A stretch of 64,000 bases of DNA from Hyphomicrobiales bacterium (GTDB lineage: Bacteria; Pseudomonadota; Alphaproteobacteria; Rhizobiales; Rhizobiaceae): the NCBI GenBank assembly GCA_900471485.1, contig UCEU01000004.1, positions 1-64,000 of the forward strand. Direction: 5' to 3'. Made by a program: the position numbers and the translations under genes. The notes beneath the pieces were generated by a model that was not told where the DNA came from, ran no database searches, and was given only the letters and a program-made list of their open reading frames with translations. Positions 1 to 7,859 of the stretch are shown here, piece after piece. Position 1 is the first letter of the stretch. The number at the start of each line of letters is the position of its first letter.

Positions 1-86
1 GCGCGCGCGATCCCGATGCGTTGCGCCTGCCCGCCCGAGAACTCGTGCGGATAGCGGTTGATCGAGATGGTGATCCCGGCGGGCAA
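1..86 (-). pseudogene. ABC transporter ATPase fragment (oligopeptide type)
   Basis: Read on the minus strand, this piece encodes [19 protein letters not shown], the signature (C-loop) region of peptide/nickel-type ABC ATPases. The same frame reaches a TGA a few codons upstream, and the neighbouring frame reads residues that could belong to the same family. The conserved part is therefore joined to non-matching sequence about 85 bases in. The C-terminal half lies outside the window. Most likely this is the broken 5' edge of a decayed transporter gene; an intact gene with an unusual upstream segment cannot be excluded. Confidence 0.55.
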
Positions 87-176
87 GCAAAGTCAGGCGT
101 GAGACTGCGTCCATCGGCCTGACTAATCCGACCGGCGGCATTGCGTTTCGCGATGCTGAAGCCTAATTATCCTTGC

Positions 177-1418
177 ATGTCGAAAAGATCAGGCAGTGCC
201 GATTTGCCGCTTCACGGCGGGCGGGTTCCTCCCTGGCTGGGTGAGCGGATGACGAAGCTTGGCGTGCTTGTCACCGAGGCCATCATTCATCACTACGGTC
301 GCGATGAATTTCTGCGAAGGCTTTCGCATCCGTTCTGGTTCCAGTCCTTCGGCTCCGTCATGGGCATGGACTGGCACTCTTCCGGCATCACCACCAGCGT
401 GCTGGGCGCGCTGAAGCGTGGTTTGAAGCCGCGGGCCGGAGAACTTGGCCTTCATGTCTGTGGCGGTCGAGGGGCGCAATCGCGCAAGACGCCCGACGAG
501 CTGGCGGATATCGGGCATCGCGTGGGTATCGACGGCGCGGGGCTCGCCCATGTCAGCCGTCTGGTGGCGAAGGTCGACAGCGCAGCGGTTCAGGATGGTT
601 TCGATCTCTACCTGCACGGGTTCATCGTCGCCGATGACGGCAAGTGGGTGGTGGTCCAGCAAGGGATGAACGACGCGACCCGCCAGGCGAGGCGCTATCA
701 CTGGCTCTCGGAGGGGCTGGAGAGCTTCATCGATTCCCCGCACAGCGCAATCGAGGGCCGAACGCAGGGCGACATCATAAATCTGGCCGACAGGCGCGCG
801 GAGCGATCGCGCGGCGGCCAGCTGGATATCCTTGCGAACCTCGGTCCAGACCGCATCGTCCGGGAAGCCTTCGCACTCGCTCGCAAGGTCGAGCCCATGC
901 CCGTGCCCATGCCGGAACAAGCCCAGCTGTCCCTGCCGCATCTTATCATGCCCGCACACCACGACGTGCGGGAAAAGGATGTCAGTATGAAGCGGCTGCA
1001 TGGAAGTCTGGCCGCCGCAGCCGACCGCGGCCCCGTCGATTTCCAGGATCTGCTGATGGTTCCGGGTGTGGGGGCGCGAACAGTCCGCGCGCTTGCCATG
1101 GTCGCCGAGGTGGTTCATGGCGCGCCATGTCGTTTTTCGGATCCGGCGCGATTCTCGATCGCCCACGGCGGGAAGGACCGCCACCCGTTTCCCGTGCCGC
1201 TAAAGGTCTACGACGAGACGATCAGGGTCATGAAGTCGGCGGTGGCGAGGGGGCGCCTTGGTCGCGATGAAGAACTTGCTGCTCTGCAACGCCTGGATAT
1301 CCAGGCACGCAAACTGGAGCGCTATGTCACCGGACCCAATCTCAAGGAAATCGTCGCAGGCGAATTCCGCGACAGTACGAGCCTTGGCGGCCGGAGCGTG
1401 TTCGGCTGGGAGGAGTGA
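177..1418 (+). CDS. DUF763 domain protein
   Basis: The 413-residue product matches the DUF763 (COG1415) family along its length: an N-terminal KRSGSADLPLHGGRVP block, then FWFQSFGSVMGMDWHSSG near residues 53-70 and a helical C-terminal half. The biochemical role of the family is not settled. It is mostly seen in archaea and scattered bacteria and has been linked by context to nucleic-acid metabolism. The ATG at 177 is preferred over the upstream ATG at 141 because homologues begin at M(S/K)KRSG. Long antisense frames overlap it but have no family match. It stands alone between a broken ABC gene and a Crp-type regulator. Confidence 0.85.
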   Translation: MSKRSGSADLPLHGGRVPPWLGERMTKLGVLVTEAIIHHYGRDEFLRRLSHPFWFQSFGSVMGMDWHSSGITTSVLGALKRGLKPRAGELGLHVCGGRGAQSRKTPDELADIGHRVGIDGAGLAHVSRLVAKVDSAAVQDGFDLYLHGFIVADDGKWVVVQQGMNDATRQARRYHWLSEGLESFIDSPHSAIEGRTQGDIINLADRRAERSRGGQLDILANLGPDRIVREAFALARKVEPMPVPMPEQAQLSLPHLIMPAHHDVREKDVSMKRLHGSLAAAADRGPVDFQDLLMVPGVGARTVRALAMVAEVVHGAPCRFSDPARFSIAHGGKDRHPFPVPLKVYDETIRVMKSAVARGRLGRDEELAALQRLDIQARKLERYVTGPNLKEIVAGEFRDSTSLGGRSVFGWEE

Positions 1419-1797
1419 CCGACTTCCACACATCCGCTTTCCATTGCCGGCTGGGAGCATGTGCTCAAAAGTCCGTGTACCGGCCTACGGCCGATTGCGT
1501 CCAAATTGCAGACTTCGCAACGGCCAGCCTTGCCGCCGGCTCGTTGTGAGACTTAGACGCCGACTGCGGCGGTTGTCCCGGAAATTGGCATCAGCCGGCC
1601 GGACGGTGCCTGTCCGTCGTATCCAATGCGAGATCGGGGTTCGAAACGGCGGCGACGAGGCAAGCGCTTGCTGTCGCGCACCGGGAAATGTCCGCCACCG
1701 TACCCAAAAACATGCGCAACAACAGGATGTTATACAGCCGACACATTTCGGCGTGCGGCTCAGGTCCGCTTGCCTCATCCCTCATTATCAAAGTCTC
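1419..1797. other. Intergenic, no gene recognised
   Basis: There are about 380 bases between the DUF763 gene and the Crp/Fnr regulator. Frames here are open only because of high GC. I see no family match, no clear terminator and no convincing ribosome-binding site. Confidence 0.4.
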
Positions 1798-2511
1798 ATG
1801 CTCGCCTCTGATCAATCGACAATGCAAAACCGGCTTCTGGCGCGTCTGCCTGGCGACGAATTCGGTTCCATCCTAGACCGGCTCGAAGCGGTCGAACTTC
1901 GCCAAGGCTATGTGATTGTCAAAGCTGATCGGCCTATCGACTACGTTTATTTTCTCTGTAGCGGTATCGGCTCGGTGATCACCGTATCGTCGGGCGGTCA
2001 TCAGGCGGAGGCCGGAATGTTCGGGCGCGAGGGGTTTTCGCCGACCTCGGCTGGTGTGGGCGGCACGGTCAGCGTTCACGAAGTCCTGATGCAGGTCGCA
2101 GGCTGGGGTTACAGGATGACGCTGGAGGCGACGATCGATGCGATCGCGCGCCACCCGCATTTCGCCAACCTGCTCGCTCGCTTTATCCAGACCTTTGCCT
2201 CGCAAATCTCCTACACGGCGTTGTCGAACGTCAATTACCAGATCGACATCCGTCTCGCCCGGTGGCTTCTCATGTCGCATGACCGCGTCGATGGGGACGA
2301 GATTGCGCTGACCCACGATTTCATTTCCCTGATGCTGGGTGTCCGCCGACCAAGCGTCACCACGGCGCTTCACGTTCTCGAGGGTGAGAAGTTCATTCGT
2401 TCCGAACGTGGATTGATCACTATTCGCGACAGGCGCGGTATGGAGGAGTTCGCGGGCGATTCCTACGGCAAGCCGGAAGAGGAATATCGGCGCCTTATCG
2501 GCGAATTGTGA
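1798..2511 (+). CDS. Crp/Fnr family transcriptional regulator
   Basis: A 237-residue regulator. The N-terminal half is a cyclic-nucleotide-type beta-roll (IDYVYFLCSGIGSVI, then GMFGREGF). The C-terminal half is a winged helix with LMLGVRRPSVTTAL as the recognition helix. No Fnr-type cysteine cluster is visible at the N-terminus, so an iron-sulphur oxygen sensor is unlikely. It is clearly paralogous to the regulator at 3892-4599: both share the GMFGREGF, ISYTALSN/VSYTALAN, RLARW and RRPSVTTAL segments. The frame stays open far upstream, and 1798 or 1822 (MQNRLLARLP) are the plausible starts. Neither has a strong ribosome-binding site. Confidence 0.85.
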   Translation: MLASDQSTMQNRLLARLPGDEFGSILDRLEAVELRQGYVIVKADRPIDYVYFLCSGIGSVITVSSGGHQAEAGMFGREGFSPTSAGVGGTVSVHEVLMQVAGWGYRMTLEATIDAIARHPHFANLLARFIQTFASQISYTALSNVNYQIDIRLARWLLMSHDRVDGDEIALTHDFISLMLGVRRPSVTTALHVLEGEKFIRSERGLITIRDRRGMEEFAGDSYGKPEEEYRRLIGEL

Positions 2512-2583
2512 GTGGCATCCCCGGGTGTCTTTCGCAACCTCGCCGGTGATAGCCGAGAGACTGCCGAGCCTGTCGCCGTTTCG

Positions 2584-2883
2584 TTACCGCGGAGAGCGGC
2601 AGGTTGCGCGCGTTCCGTTGGGTGACACAAAGGTATCTTCGGTGGGATCATAGGAACGATACTGCGCCGCACACCAGCGGATATGCTTGATCTCCGCGGG
2701 CGACAGCAAGAAAGCATCATTGCCGGCGTTACGGTCTTCCTGGACGTACCCGGCCAGCGCTCCGTTCGTTTCCGATGGTGCAGGTCCGGACGCACCGATC
2801 CTGCTCAGGGCCTGCGCCGGTCCGCAAAGCATCGTGACGGCAGCCGATACGCAAAGCAGAATGCTGAGGTTTCGCGTTCGCAT
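2584..2883 (-). CDS. BA14K family protein
   Basis: This 99-residue exported protein has an N-terminal signal peptide (ILLCVSAAVTMLCGPAQA). It ends with the BA14K motif: HIRWCAAQYRSYDP, then a C-terminal Cys in TRATC. BA14K proteins are small secreted or envelope proteins typical of Brucella and rhizobia, where some are immunoreactive or lectin-like; their exact role is open. It lies 9 bases downstream of the 95-residue gene at 2893-3180 and is probably co-transcribed from the GGAAC-type promoter upstream of that gene. Confidence 0.85.
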   Translation of the reverse strand: MRTRNLSILLCVSAAVTMLCGPAQALSRIGASGPAPSETNGALAGYVQEDRNAGNDAFLLSPAEIKHIRWCAAQYRSYDPTEDTFVSPNGTRATCRSPR

Positions 2884-2892
2884 CTGGTATCC

Positions 2893-3180
2893 TTATCGCT
2901 TGGCGCCAAGCACATAGGCGAGGGCGGCGGCGATGCCGATCGCGGTTAGTGGCCTGCTGCGAACCGCCGCTTCGATGTATTCCCAACGGGACCGCAGGTC
3001 GGCTTCCTTCCTGTCGGCGCGGCGTGCAGATACGGTAGTGTGTACCAACGACACCGGATCGGACGCAGGGAATGTGCCTTCGAGGCCTTCGTCGGGTTCG
3101 CCCTTTCGGGCGGCCTTGCGCTGCCGCGCCTGCTCGTTGCGCATCGACTGGACGGCAGGCGAGTTGGCTTGACTGGGCAT
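2893..3180 (-). CDS. Small conserved stress-type protein with C-terminal membrane segment
   Basis: This 95-residue product has a charged Arg/Lys-rich N-terminal half and the motif LEGTFPASDPVS near residues 33-44, which recurs in small rhizobial proteins. A short hydrophobic stretch (LTAIGIAAALAYVLGA) follows near the C-terminus and could anchor it in the inner membrane, as in the DUF883/ElaB type. No enzymatic motif is seen. A GGAAC-N18-TT promoter lies 27 bases upstream of the start, which suggests general-stress control. It is probably the first gene of a unit with the BA14K gene. Confidence 0.7.
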   Translation of the reverse strand: MPSQANSPAVQSMRNEQARQRKAARKGEPDEGLEGTFPASDPVSLVHTTVSARRADRKEADLRSRWEYIEAAVRSRPLTAIGIAAALAYVLGAKR

Positions 3181-3206
3181 ATCGTTTGCTCCTGCTGTCG
3201 CATAGA

Positions 3207-3231
3207 AATCGCCCGTGGCGGCAAAAGTTCC
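3207..3231 (-). promoter_or_regulatory. Candidate EcfG/RpoE2-type promoter
   Basis: On the minus strand, GGAAC at 3231-3227 is followed after 18 bases by TT at 3208-3207. The start codon of the 95-residue gene is 27 bases further on. This matches the alphaproteobacterial general-stress sigma consensus. Confidence 0.5.
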
Positions 3232-3334
3232 GGCCGGCGCGCGACATGAGAGATTTTCGCCGCGATCTTAAGGTGGCTTTGTACGCTGGCTGACAGTCGA
3301 TTGCCTTCGTGTTGCCGCGGTTTACCTTGGAGGC

Positions 3335-3538
3335 ATGCGCAAACCGGAGAACCCAGAGCCTCGCCGTCGCGATTCTACCAGCGCTGTTGAACGGCGCGAA
3401 CGACTTGAGGCGACAACGCAGGCCGCGATGGCCACGATCACCACCGAGGCGGAAGCGCGGCGGGCCAAGACCGAGCGGCTTCGTGTCGCCAGGGAGGCTG
3501 CTATCTCACGGAAGGCCGGCGATGTGCCTGGCGATTGA
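3335..3538 (+). CDS. Small basic conserved protein
   Basis: This 67-residue, highly charged protein carries TEAEARRAKTERLRVARE in its centre and should be largely helical. The same pattern (TEEQARKAKTQRLREAR) occurs in the 60-residue protein at 55343-55525, so the two are distant paralogues. No catalytic motif or signal peptide is visible. The sequence upstream of the ATG (gccgcggtttaccttggaggc) contains a GGAGG ribosome-binding site at a good distance. Function unknown. Confidence 0.6.
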   Translation: MRKPENPEPRRRDSTSAVERRERLEATTQAAMATITTEAEARRAKTERLRVAREAAISRKAGDVPGD

Positions 3539-3564
3539 TAAACTCAAAGCCGATGAGGCCGGTG

Positions 3565-3798
3565 CTAGTCGAACTTGATCACATCCCTGAAGGGAACCGT
3601 GGCCAGCAGATACCCGCTGGCATCGGTTATTTCGAACCGCATGCCGTCGATGCGCCCGTCGTGCAGGACGAGTTCGGCGACCATTTCGCGCGCCGATTTC
3701 CGCGCTTCGCATTTCGCCGCTTCCAGTGACGGAAGATCGATGCCCTCATCGTCCATGTCGTAGCTCTCCTCGGAACGTACATTGAAATAGAAAAGCAT
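3565..3798 (-). CDS. DUF6894 family protein
   Basis: This 77-residue product begins MLFYFNVRSEESYDMDDEGIDL and continues with an ARKSAREMVAEL helix and a C-terminal strand pair, the layout of the DUF6894 proteins common in rhizobia. Their function is unknown. The start at 3798 is chosen because GGAGGT lies directly upstream and homologues start with M-x-x-YFxV; the longer open frame to 3864 has neither. A canonical GGAAC-N17-CGTT promoter lies 23 bases upstream of the ATG, which points to control by the general stress sigma factor. Confidence 0.8.
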   Translation of the reverse strand: MLFYFNVRSEESYDMDDEGIDLPSLEAAKCEARKSAREMVAELVLHDGRIDGMRFEITDASGYLLATVPFRDVIKFD

Positions 3799-3820
3799 AT
3801 TGACCTCCATCCGTTGGCGA

Positions 3821-3846
3821 AACGACAGGCGATGGGCGCCAGTTCC
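3821..3846 (-). promoter_or_regulatory. Candidate EcfG/RpoE2-type promoter
   Basis: GGAAC (3846-3842), 17 bases, then CGTT (3824-3821) on the minus strand, 23 bases upstream of the DUF6894 start. This is the closest match to the textbook EcfG consensus in the window. Confidence 0.65.
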
Positions 3847-3891
3847 ATGGAAGGCGCAGGTCATATCAGGATCTAGGGGGATGGAGCCGGT

Positions 3892-4599
3892 TCAGGCGCC
3901 AATCAAACGTTCGAACTCGCGCTCGGGCAGCCCGTAGCAGCCGGCCGTAAACCGCTCCAGGCCCTTGCGGTTTATGACGACGATCGATCCTCGATTCGAG
4001 CGGATAAGCCTGTGTCCCTCGAGGATATGCAGGGCAGTGGTCACGCTTGGTCTGCGGATGCCGAGGAGAAACGCGATGTATTCGTGGGTGATTTCCAACA
4101 TATCGGATCTTACCCTGTCGTGACACATCAGTATCCATCGGGCGAGCCGCTGTTCGACGCGAAACTTGGCGTTGGCCAGTGCCGTGTAGGAGACCTGGAC
4201 GGCGAAAACATGCATGAACTTGATGAAGGGGACCTGAAGCGTGGAACTGCTCGCGGTCGCGTCGCGCATCCTGTCGACCGGAATACGATAGCCGCTCCCG
4301 CCTAACTGCATCTCGATCAGATAGGGCACGACCGTGTCCCCGATAATCGTCGATGTCGGGACGAAACCCTCACGCCCGAACATGCCTGCTTCCGCCTTCT
4401 TGCCATCTGTTAGTACGCTCATCACGGCGCCGATGCCGCTGTCGGGGAAATAGATGTGCTCAAGCAGTGCGTCGGGGCGAGCGATTGTGTAGCGGGAGGG
4501 CAGATCGACTTGCTCGAGATACGGCGCAAGCAGCGCAAAGTCGCTATCCTGCAGCGAAGCCAACATCCGATTGGAGATTTTTGCTTTATCGAGCGGCAC
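3892..4599 (-). CDS. Crp/Fnr family transcriptional regulator (paralogue 2)
   Basis: This 235-residue protein has the same architecture as the regulator at 1798-2511: a sensor beta-roll with PDSGIGAVMSV and GMFGREGFVPT, a dimer helix (VQVSYTALANAKFRVEQRLARW), and a winged helix with LLGIRRPSVTTALH. It has no cysteine cluster for an iron-sulphur centre. The frame is open to a TTG at 4626. The GTG at 4599 gives an N-terminus (MPLDKAKISNRMLASL) that aligns with the paralogue and is preferred. It is divergent from the TIGR02587 operon and could control that operon or the stress genes between the two paralogues. Confidence 0.82.
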   Translation of the reverse strand: MPLDKAKISNRMLASLQDSDFALLAPYLEQVDLPSRYTIARPDALLEHIYFPDSGIGAVMSVLTDGKKAEAGMFGREGFVPTSTIIGDTVVPYLIEMQLGGSGYRIPVDRMRDATASSSTLQVPFIKFMHVFAVQVSYTALANAKFRVEQRLARWILMCHDRVRSDMLEITHEYIAFLLGIRRPSVTTALHILEGHRLIRSNRGSIVVINRKGLERFTAGCYGLPEREFERLIGA

Positions 4600-4768
4600 T
4601 ATTCTGCTCCCGCATAGGGCTATCAATCACGATACGCAGCTTATTCGGCATTTCGAGCCGCGCAAGGTCGATGATCGCGCTCCGCAGGGCCCGAGTGTCG
4701 TCGGGGCGCGGCATGAAATCAATTTTCAGCGGACCAGTCGTCTTTTCACGCTTCGCAACTATCTCCAT
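4586..4768 (-). CDS. Possible small hypothetical protein
   Basis: A 60-codon frame upstream of and overlapping the second Crp/Fnr gene by about 14 bases. Third positions are mostly G or C, and the product (MEIVAKREKTTGPLKIDFMP..) looks protein-like, but no family is recognised and there is no good ribosome-binding site. Its ATG lies only 3 bases from the divergent start of the TIGR02587 gene. It may be real, or it may be the 5' leader of the regulator mRNA. Confidence 0.3.
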   Translation of the reverse strand: MEIVAKREKTTGPLKIDFMPRPDDTRALRSAIIDLARLEMPNKLRIVIDSPMREQNSAAR

Positions 4769-4771
4769 TTC

Positions 4772-5635
4772 ATGAGGTCGTCAGCGTCTGGGGAAACATC
4801 GAAGGGTTGGGACGGTTCGCGCTTCGCGGCAGGCATCGGCCGTGGTTTCGCCGGCGCGCTGATCTTCGCCTTGCCTATGTTCATGACCATGGAAATGTGG
4901 GAGCTGGGCTTCTCGATGGACCGGCTGAGGCTGCTCCTGCTTCTCGTGCTCAACGTCCCTTTGCTGATCATCCTCGCCGATAGGGTCGGCTTCGAGGAGA
5001 CCACCTGCTGGCGCGACGCCGTGCGCGACGCGATGATCGCCTACGCGATCGGCATTCTGTCGAGCCTCGTCATCCTCTTCAGCGTCGCCGTTCTCAAGCT
5101 TGGCCAGCCCTTGTCGGAAATGGTCGGCAAGGTTGCCGTCCAATCGGTGCCGGCAAGCATTGGCGCCTTGCTGGGGCGCAGCCAGCTCAATGGTGACGTG
5201 GACGACAGCGGCGAAAGCGATGACCCGGTGCAGACGACGACCTACGACTATGTCGGAGAACTGTTCCTGATGGCGCTGGGCGCGCTCTTTCTGGGGTTGA
5301 ACGTGGCGCCCACGGAGGAGATGATCCTCCTCTCATACAAGATGACGCCACTGCATGCGCTGGCCGTCGTGATCCTCTCGCTCGTGGTCATGCACGGCTT
5401 CGTTTACGCCGTTTCCTTCAAGGGAGGCCACGAGATCGGCGACGACGTTCCGCGTTGGCACACGGTGATCCGCTTCACTCTTCCGGGCTATGTGATTGCG
5501 CTTCTGGTGAGCGCCTACGCTCTCTGGACCTTCCAGCGTTTCGACGATACCGCCGCCTCGCAGATGCTTCTGACGACGATCGTGCTCGGCTTGCCATGTT
5601 CCATAGGCGCGGCGGCCGCGCGCCTGATCCTATAG
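4772..5635 (+). CDS. TIGR02587 family integral membrane protein (DUF2391)
   Basis: This 287-residue inner-membrane protein has about seven hydrophobic segments. The N-terminal block RGFAGALIFALPMFMTMEMW is characteristic of TIGR02587/DUF2391. A polar loop (DVDDSGESDDPVQTTTYDY) lies in the middle. Function is unknown, but the family almost always sits beside a TIGR02588 gene, as here 10 bases downstream, followed by LtrA. The ATG at 4772 is chosen by family length; the frame is open further upstream without matching sequence. Confidence 0.85.
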   Translation: MRSSASGETSKGWDGSRFAAGIGRGFAGALIFALPMFMTMEMWELGFSMDRLRLLLLLVLNVPLLIILADRVGFEETTCWRDAVRDAMIAYAIGILSSLVILFSVAVLKLGQPLSEMVGKVAVQSVPASIGALLGRSQLNGDVDDSGESDDPVQTTTYDYVGELFLMALGALFLGLNVAPTEEMILLSYKMTPLHALAVVILSLVVMHGFVYAVSFKGGHEIGDDVPRWHTVIRFTLPGYVIALLVSAYALWTFQRFDDTAASQMLLTTIVLGLPCSIGAAAARLIL

Positions 5636-5644
5636 GGAGCCGCA

Positions 5645-6049
5645 ATGTCTTGCCGAAAGACCGTGGCCAATGCTTCACCCCATGTTGTCGAATGGATCGT
5701 CGGGCTTTCGAGCACGCTTCTCGTTGTGGCGATGATCGGCTTTATCGGCTTCGAAGTGTTCAGCGAGGAGGGAGGGCCGCCCCGGCTCGCGGTCTCGATC
5801 CTGGATCAGCGCTCGAAGGCAGCTCCAAACGAGCTTCTCTTCGAGGTCGCCAACTCGGCCGATACCACCGCGGCTGCCGTCGTCGTGCGCGGCGAGCTTC
5901 GCGGCAGCGGCGGCGGCGATGCCGAAACGTCGGAGGCGACCTTCGATTACGTGCCGGCCCATTCGAAAGCACGCGGCGCGCTTATCTTCACGTCGCCCGT
6001 GGACGGCGGAAACGCCGCCATCCGCGTCGTCGGCTATGCCGATCCATGA
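5645..6049 (+). CDS. TIGR02588 family protein
   Basis: This 134-residue protein has one N-terminal transmembrane segment (LLVVAMIGFIGFEVF). A periplasmic beta-rich domain follows (GGPPRLAVSI...ELLFEVANSADTTAAAVVVRGEL), as expected for TIGR02588. It lies 10 bases after the TIGR02587 partner, with a GGGAGC ribosome-binding site between them. Its stop overlaps a possible ATG (6046) of the LtrA gene, so the three are most likely translated from one mRNA. Molecular role unknown. Confidence 0.82.
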   Translation: MSCRKTVANASPHVVEWIVGLSSTLLVVAMIGFIGFEVFSEEGGPPRLAVSILDQRSKAAPNELLFEVANSADTTAAAVVVRGELRGSGGGDAETSEATFDYVPAHSKARGALIFTSPVDGGNAAIRVVGYADP

Positions 6050-6078
6050 AAATCCAATCCGAAGGGGGACTGCACTCG

Positions 6079-7266
6079 ATGAGCAAGGCCGATCACAGGC
6101 GCCGATGGATTCGCGAGGAAGGGACGGAAAAGTCCAAGGCGAGCTTTCCGGAACTGTTCTTCGATCTGGTTTTCGTTTTCGCGCTGGTCCAGCTCTCCCA
6201 CACGCTCGCCTCGGACTTCACGTCGGCGACGGCGGGCGAGGCGGGGCTGCTGATCCTGGCGATCTGGTGGGTCTGGATCAATACCACGTGGGTGACGAAC
6301 CTTCTGGACACCGAGCGCGAGGCGGTGCGCCACATGCTCTTCATTCTGATGTTCGCCGGCATCCTCATGGCGATCGCCTTGCCCGAGGCGTTCGCGGAGC
6401 ATGCCATGGCCTTCGCCGCCATCTATGCCGCCATGCAGATCGGCCGCTCGGTCTTCACGGCCTATGCGTTTCTCGGCAGCGACAGGCAAAGCGCCATGGC
6501 GTTCGTGCGCATCAGCATCTGGATGGTCGCCACGGGCATCCTCTGGATCCTTGGCGCACTCGCGGATTTCGAAGGGCGAGTTGTGTTATGGGGGCTGGCG
6601 ATCGCCGTGGAGTACGCCGTGCCGCTGATCCGCTACCGGGTGCCGGGAATGGGAGCAGCGCCTGAGGAGGCTCTGAGCCTTGCTGGCGACCACATGGCCG
6701 AGCGCTGTGCCCTGTTCGTCATCATCTGCCTCGGCGAGACAATCCTGACCACGGGGCGCAATGCCGTCGAGCACATGGGCAGCGACATGACCTTCGTGGT
6801 TTTCTGCAGCGCATTCGTCAGCACGGTCGCCATGTGGTGGATCTATTTCCACCATGGCCAGGAGAAGGCGGCGGAAAAGGCGGAGAACACCGGCACGCCG
6901 GAGGCCGTCGCGCACAACCTCTTCACCTACGGCCACCTGCCGATCGTCGCGGGCATCATCCTGACGGCCGTCGGAGAGGATTTCTCGCTGTCGCACAGCG
7001 AAGACAGGGGCGAGGCGACACATATCGCCGCCATCCTTGGTGGCCCGGCGCTGTTCCTGCTCGGCAACATATGGGTGAAGGTCAGCGCCGGAAGCCGCTT
7101 TCCGCTGTCGCACATTATTGGCCTTTCCCTGTTGGCCGGTATATCGGTGGCAAGCCTTGCACTGCCGAACTATGCGATCAGCCTGTGCGCGACGGCCGCG
7201 CTGCTCGTTGCCGCTCTATGGGAATACGTGGCGCTCCGCCGGGTGTCCTCGGCCCTGCAGGGCTAG
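6079..7266 (+). CDS. ltrA: Low temperature requirement protein A (LtrA) family
   Basis: This 395-residue polytopic membrane protein starts with the LtrA signature EEGTEKSKASFPELFFDLVFVFAL, followed by about ten to eleven hydrophobic helices, including WWIYFHHG near the middle. LtrA was named from a Listeria cold-growth locus; transport or signalling activity has not been established for the family. MSKADHRRRW at 6079 has an AAGGGGG stretch upstream. An alternative ATG at 6046 overlaps the preceding stop. It is the third gene of the TIGR02587-TIGR02588-ltrA unit and converges on the sigma-factor gene. Confidence 0.85.
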   Translation: MSKADHRRRWIREEGTEKSKASFPELFFDLVFVFALVQLSHTLASDFTSATAGEAGLLILAIWWVWINTTWVTNLLDTEREAVRHMLFILMFAGILMAIALPEAFAEHAMAFAAIYAAMQIGRSVFTAYAFLGSDRQSAMAFVRISIWMVATGILWILGALADFEGRVVLWGLAIAVEYAVPLIRYRVPGMGAAPEEALSLAGDHMAERCALFVIICLGETILTTGRNAVEHMGSDMTFVVFCSAFVSTVAMWWIYFHHGQEKAAEKAENTGTPEAVAHNLFTYGHLPIVAGIILTAVGEDFSLSHSEDRGEATHIAAILGGPALFLLGNIWVKVSAGSRFPLSHIIGLSLLAGISVASLALPNYAISLCATAALLVAALWEYVALRRVSSALQG

Positions 7267-7282
7267 TCGATGGAAGTACCGC

Positions 7283-7789
7283 TTATGCTGCGGTCTCGCC
7301 AAGATCGTCGGCGATACGCTGGCGAGCGCGGTTGACGCGGCTCTTGATGGTGCCGGTGGCGCAGTGAAAGCGCAGCGCGGCCTCTTCGTAGGAACGACCT
7401 TCGATGAAGACGAATTCGAAGGCGGATTTGAACGGTTCCTGCAGGCCGCCGCAGGCTCGCTCCAGTTCGTGTCCGCGTACATGCCATTCCTGCTCAGGCG
7501 CAACGCTGCCGACATAGGACGCGCAGTCCTCAAGGCCGATGACTTCACGTTTGCCGACGCGAAACCGCGTGCAGAACGAGTTTCGCATGATGGTGAAAAG
7601 CCACGACTTCAGCTTCGTGCCTGTTCGGAAATGATCGAGATTGGAGAGCCCCTTGAGGAGTGTCTCCTGTACGAGATCCTCGACATCGACGGGGCTCTTG
7701 TGAAAGGTCCTGGCAAAAGCATTCAAGGCGGGAATGAGAAGGACGACCTCCTCTTCGATCGAGCAGGCTGTCGTGTGTTCGGAAACCAT
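7283..7789 (-). CDS. ECF-type RNA polymerase sigma factor
   Basis: This 168-residue sigma factor has region 2 (DVEDLVQETLLKGLSNLDHFRTGTK.., then LKSWLFTIMRN) and region 4 (RSYEEAALRFHCATGTIKSRVNRARQRI), and no other domain. It resembles the alphaproteobacterial EcfG/ECF15-related group rather than FecI. The ATG at 7789 follows a GGAGGATCC ribosome-binding site; the longer open frame upstream is noise. A GGAAC-N18-TT promoter 25 bases upstream suggests autoregulation or control by the primary EcfG. No NepR anti-sigma gene or PhyR (sigma-like plus receiver) is visible next to it; only a plain receiver gene lies upstream. Confidence 0.88.
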   Translation of the reverse strand: MVSEHTTACSIEEEVVLLIPALNAFARTFHKSPVDVEDLVQETLLKGLSNLDHFRTGTKLKSWLFTIMRNSFCTRFRVGKREVIGLEDCASYVGSVAPEQEWHVRGHELERACGGLQEPFKSAFEFVFIEGRSYEEAALRFHCATGTIKSRVNRARQRIADDLGETAA

Positions 7790-7813
7790 GTCGGATCCTC
7801 CAGTCACTGAAGG

Positions 7814-7838
7814 AAGAGGTGGAGAAACTCTTTGTTCC
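7814..7838 (-). promoter_or_regulatory. Candidate EcfG/RpoE2-type promoter of the sigma gene
   Basis: GGAAC at 7838-7834, 18 bases, then TT at 7815-7814 on the minus strand, 25 bases from the sigma start codon. The -10 lacks the CG before TT, so the match is partial. Confidence 0.4.
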
Positions 7839-7859
7839 GGTCGGTTGTGGCCGCGTACG

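Noticed and set aside
189-1184. 331-codon antisense frame over the DUF763 gene
   Set aside because: No family match; it arises from GC-rich codon bias of the real gene on the other strand.
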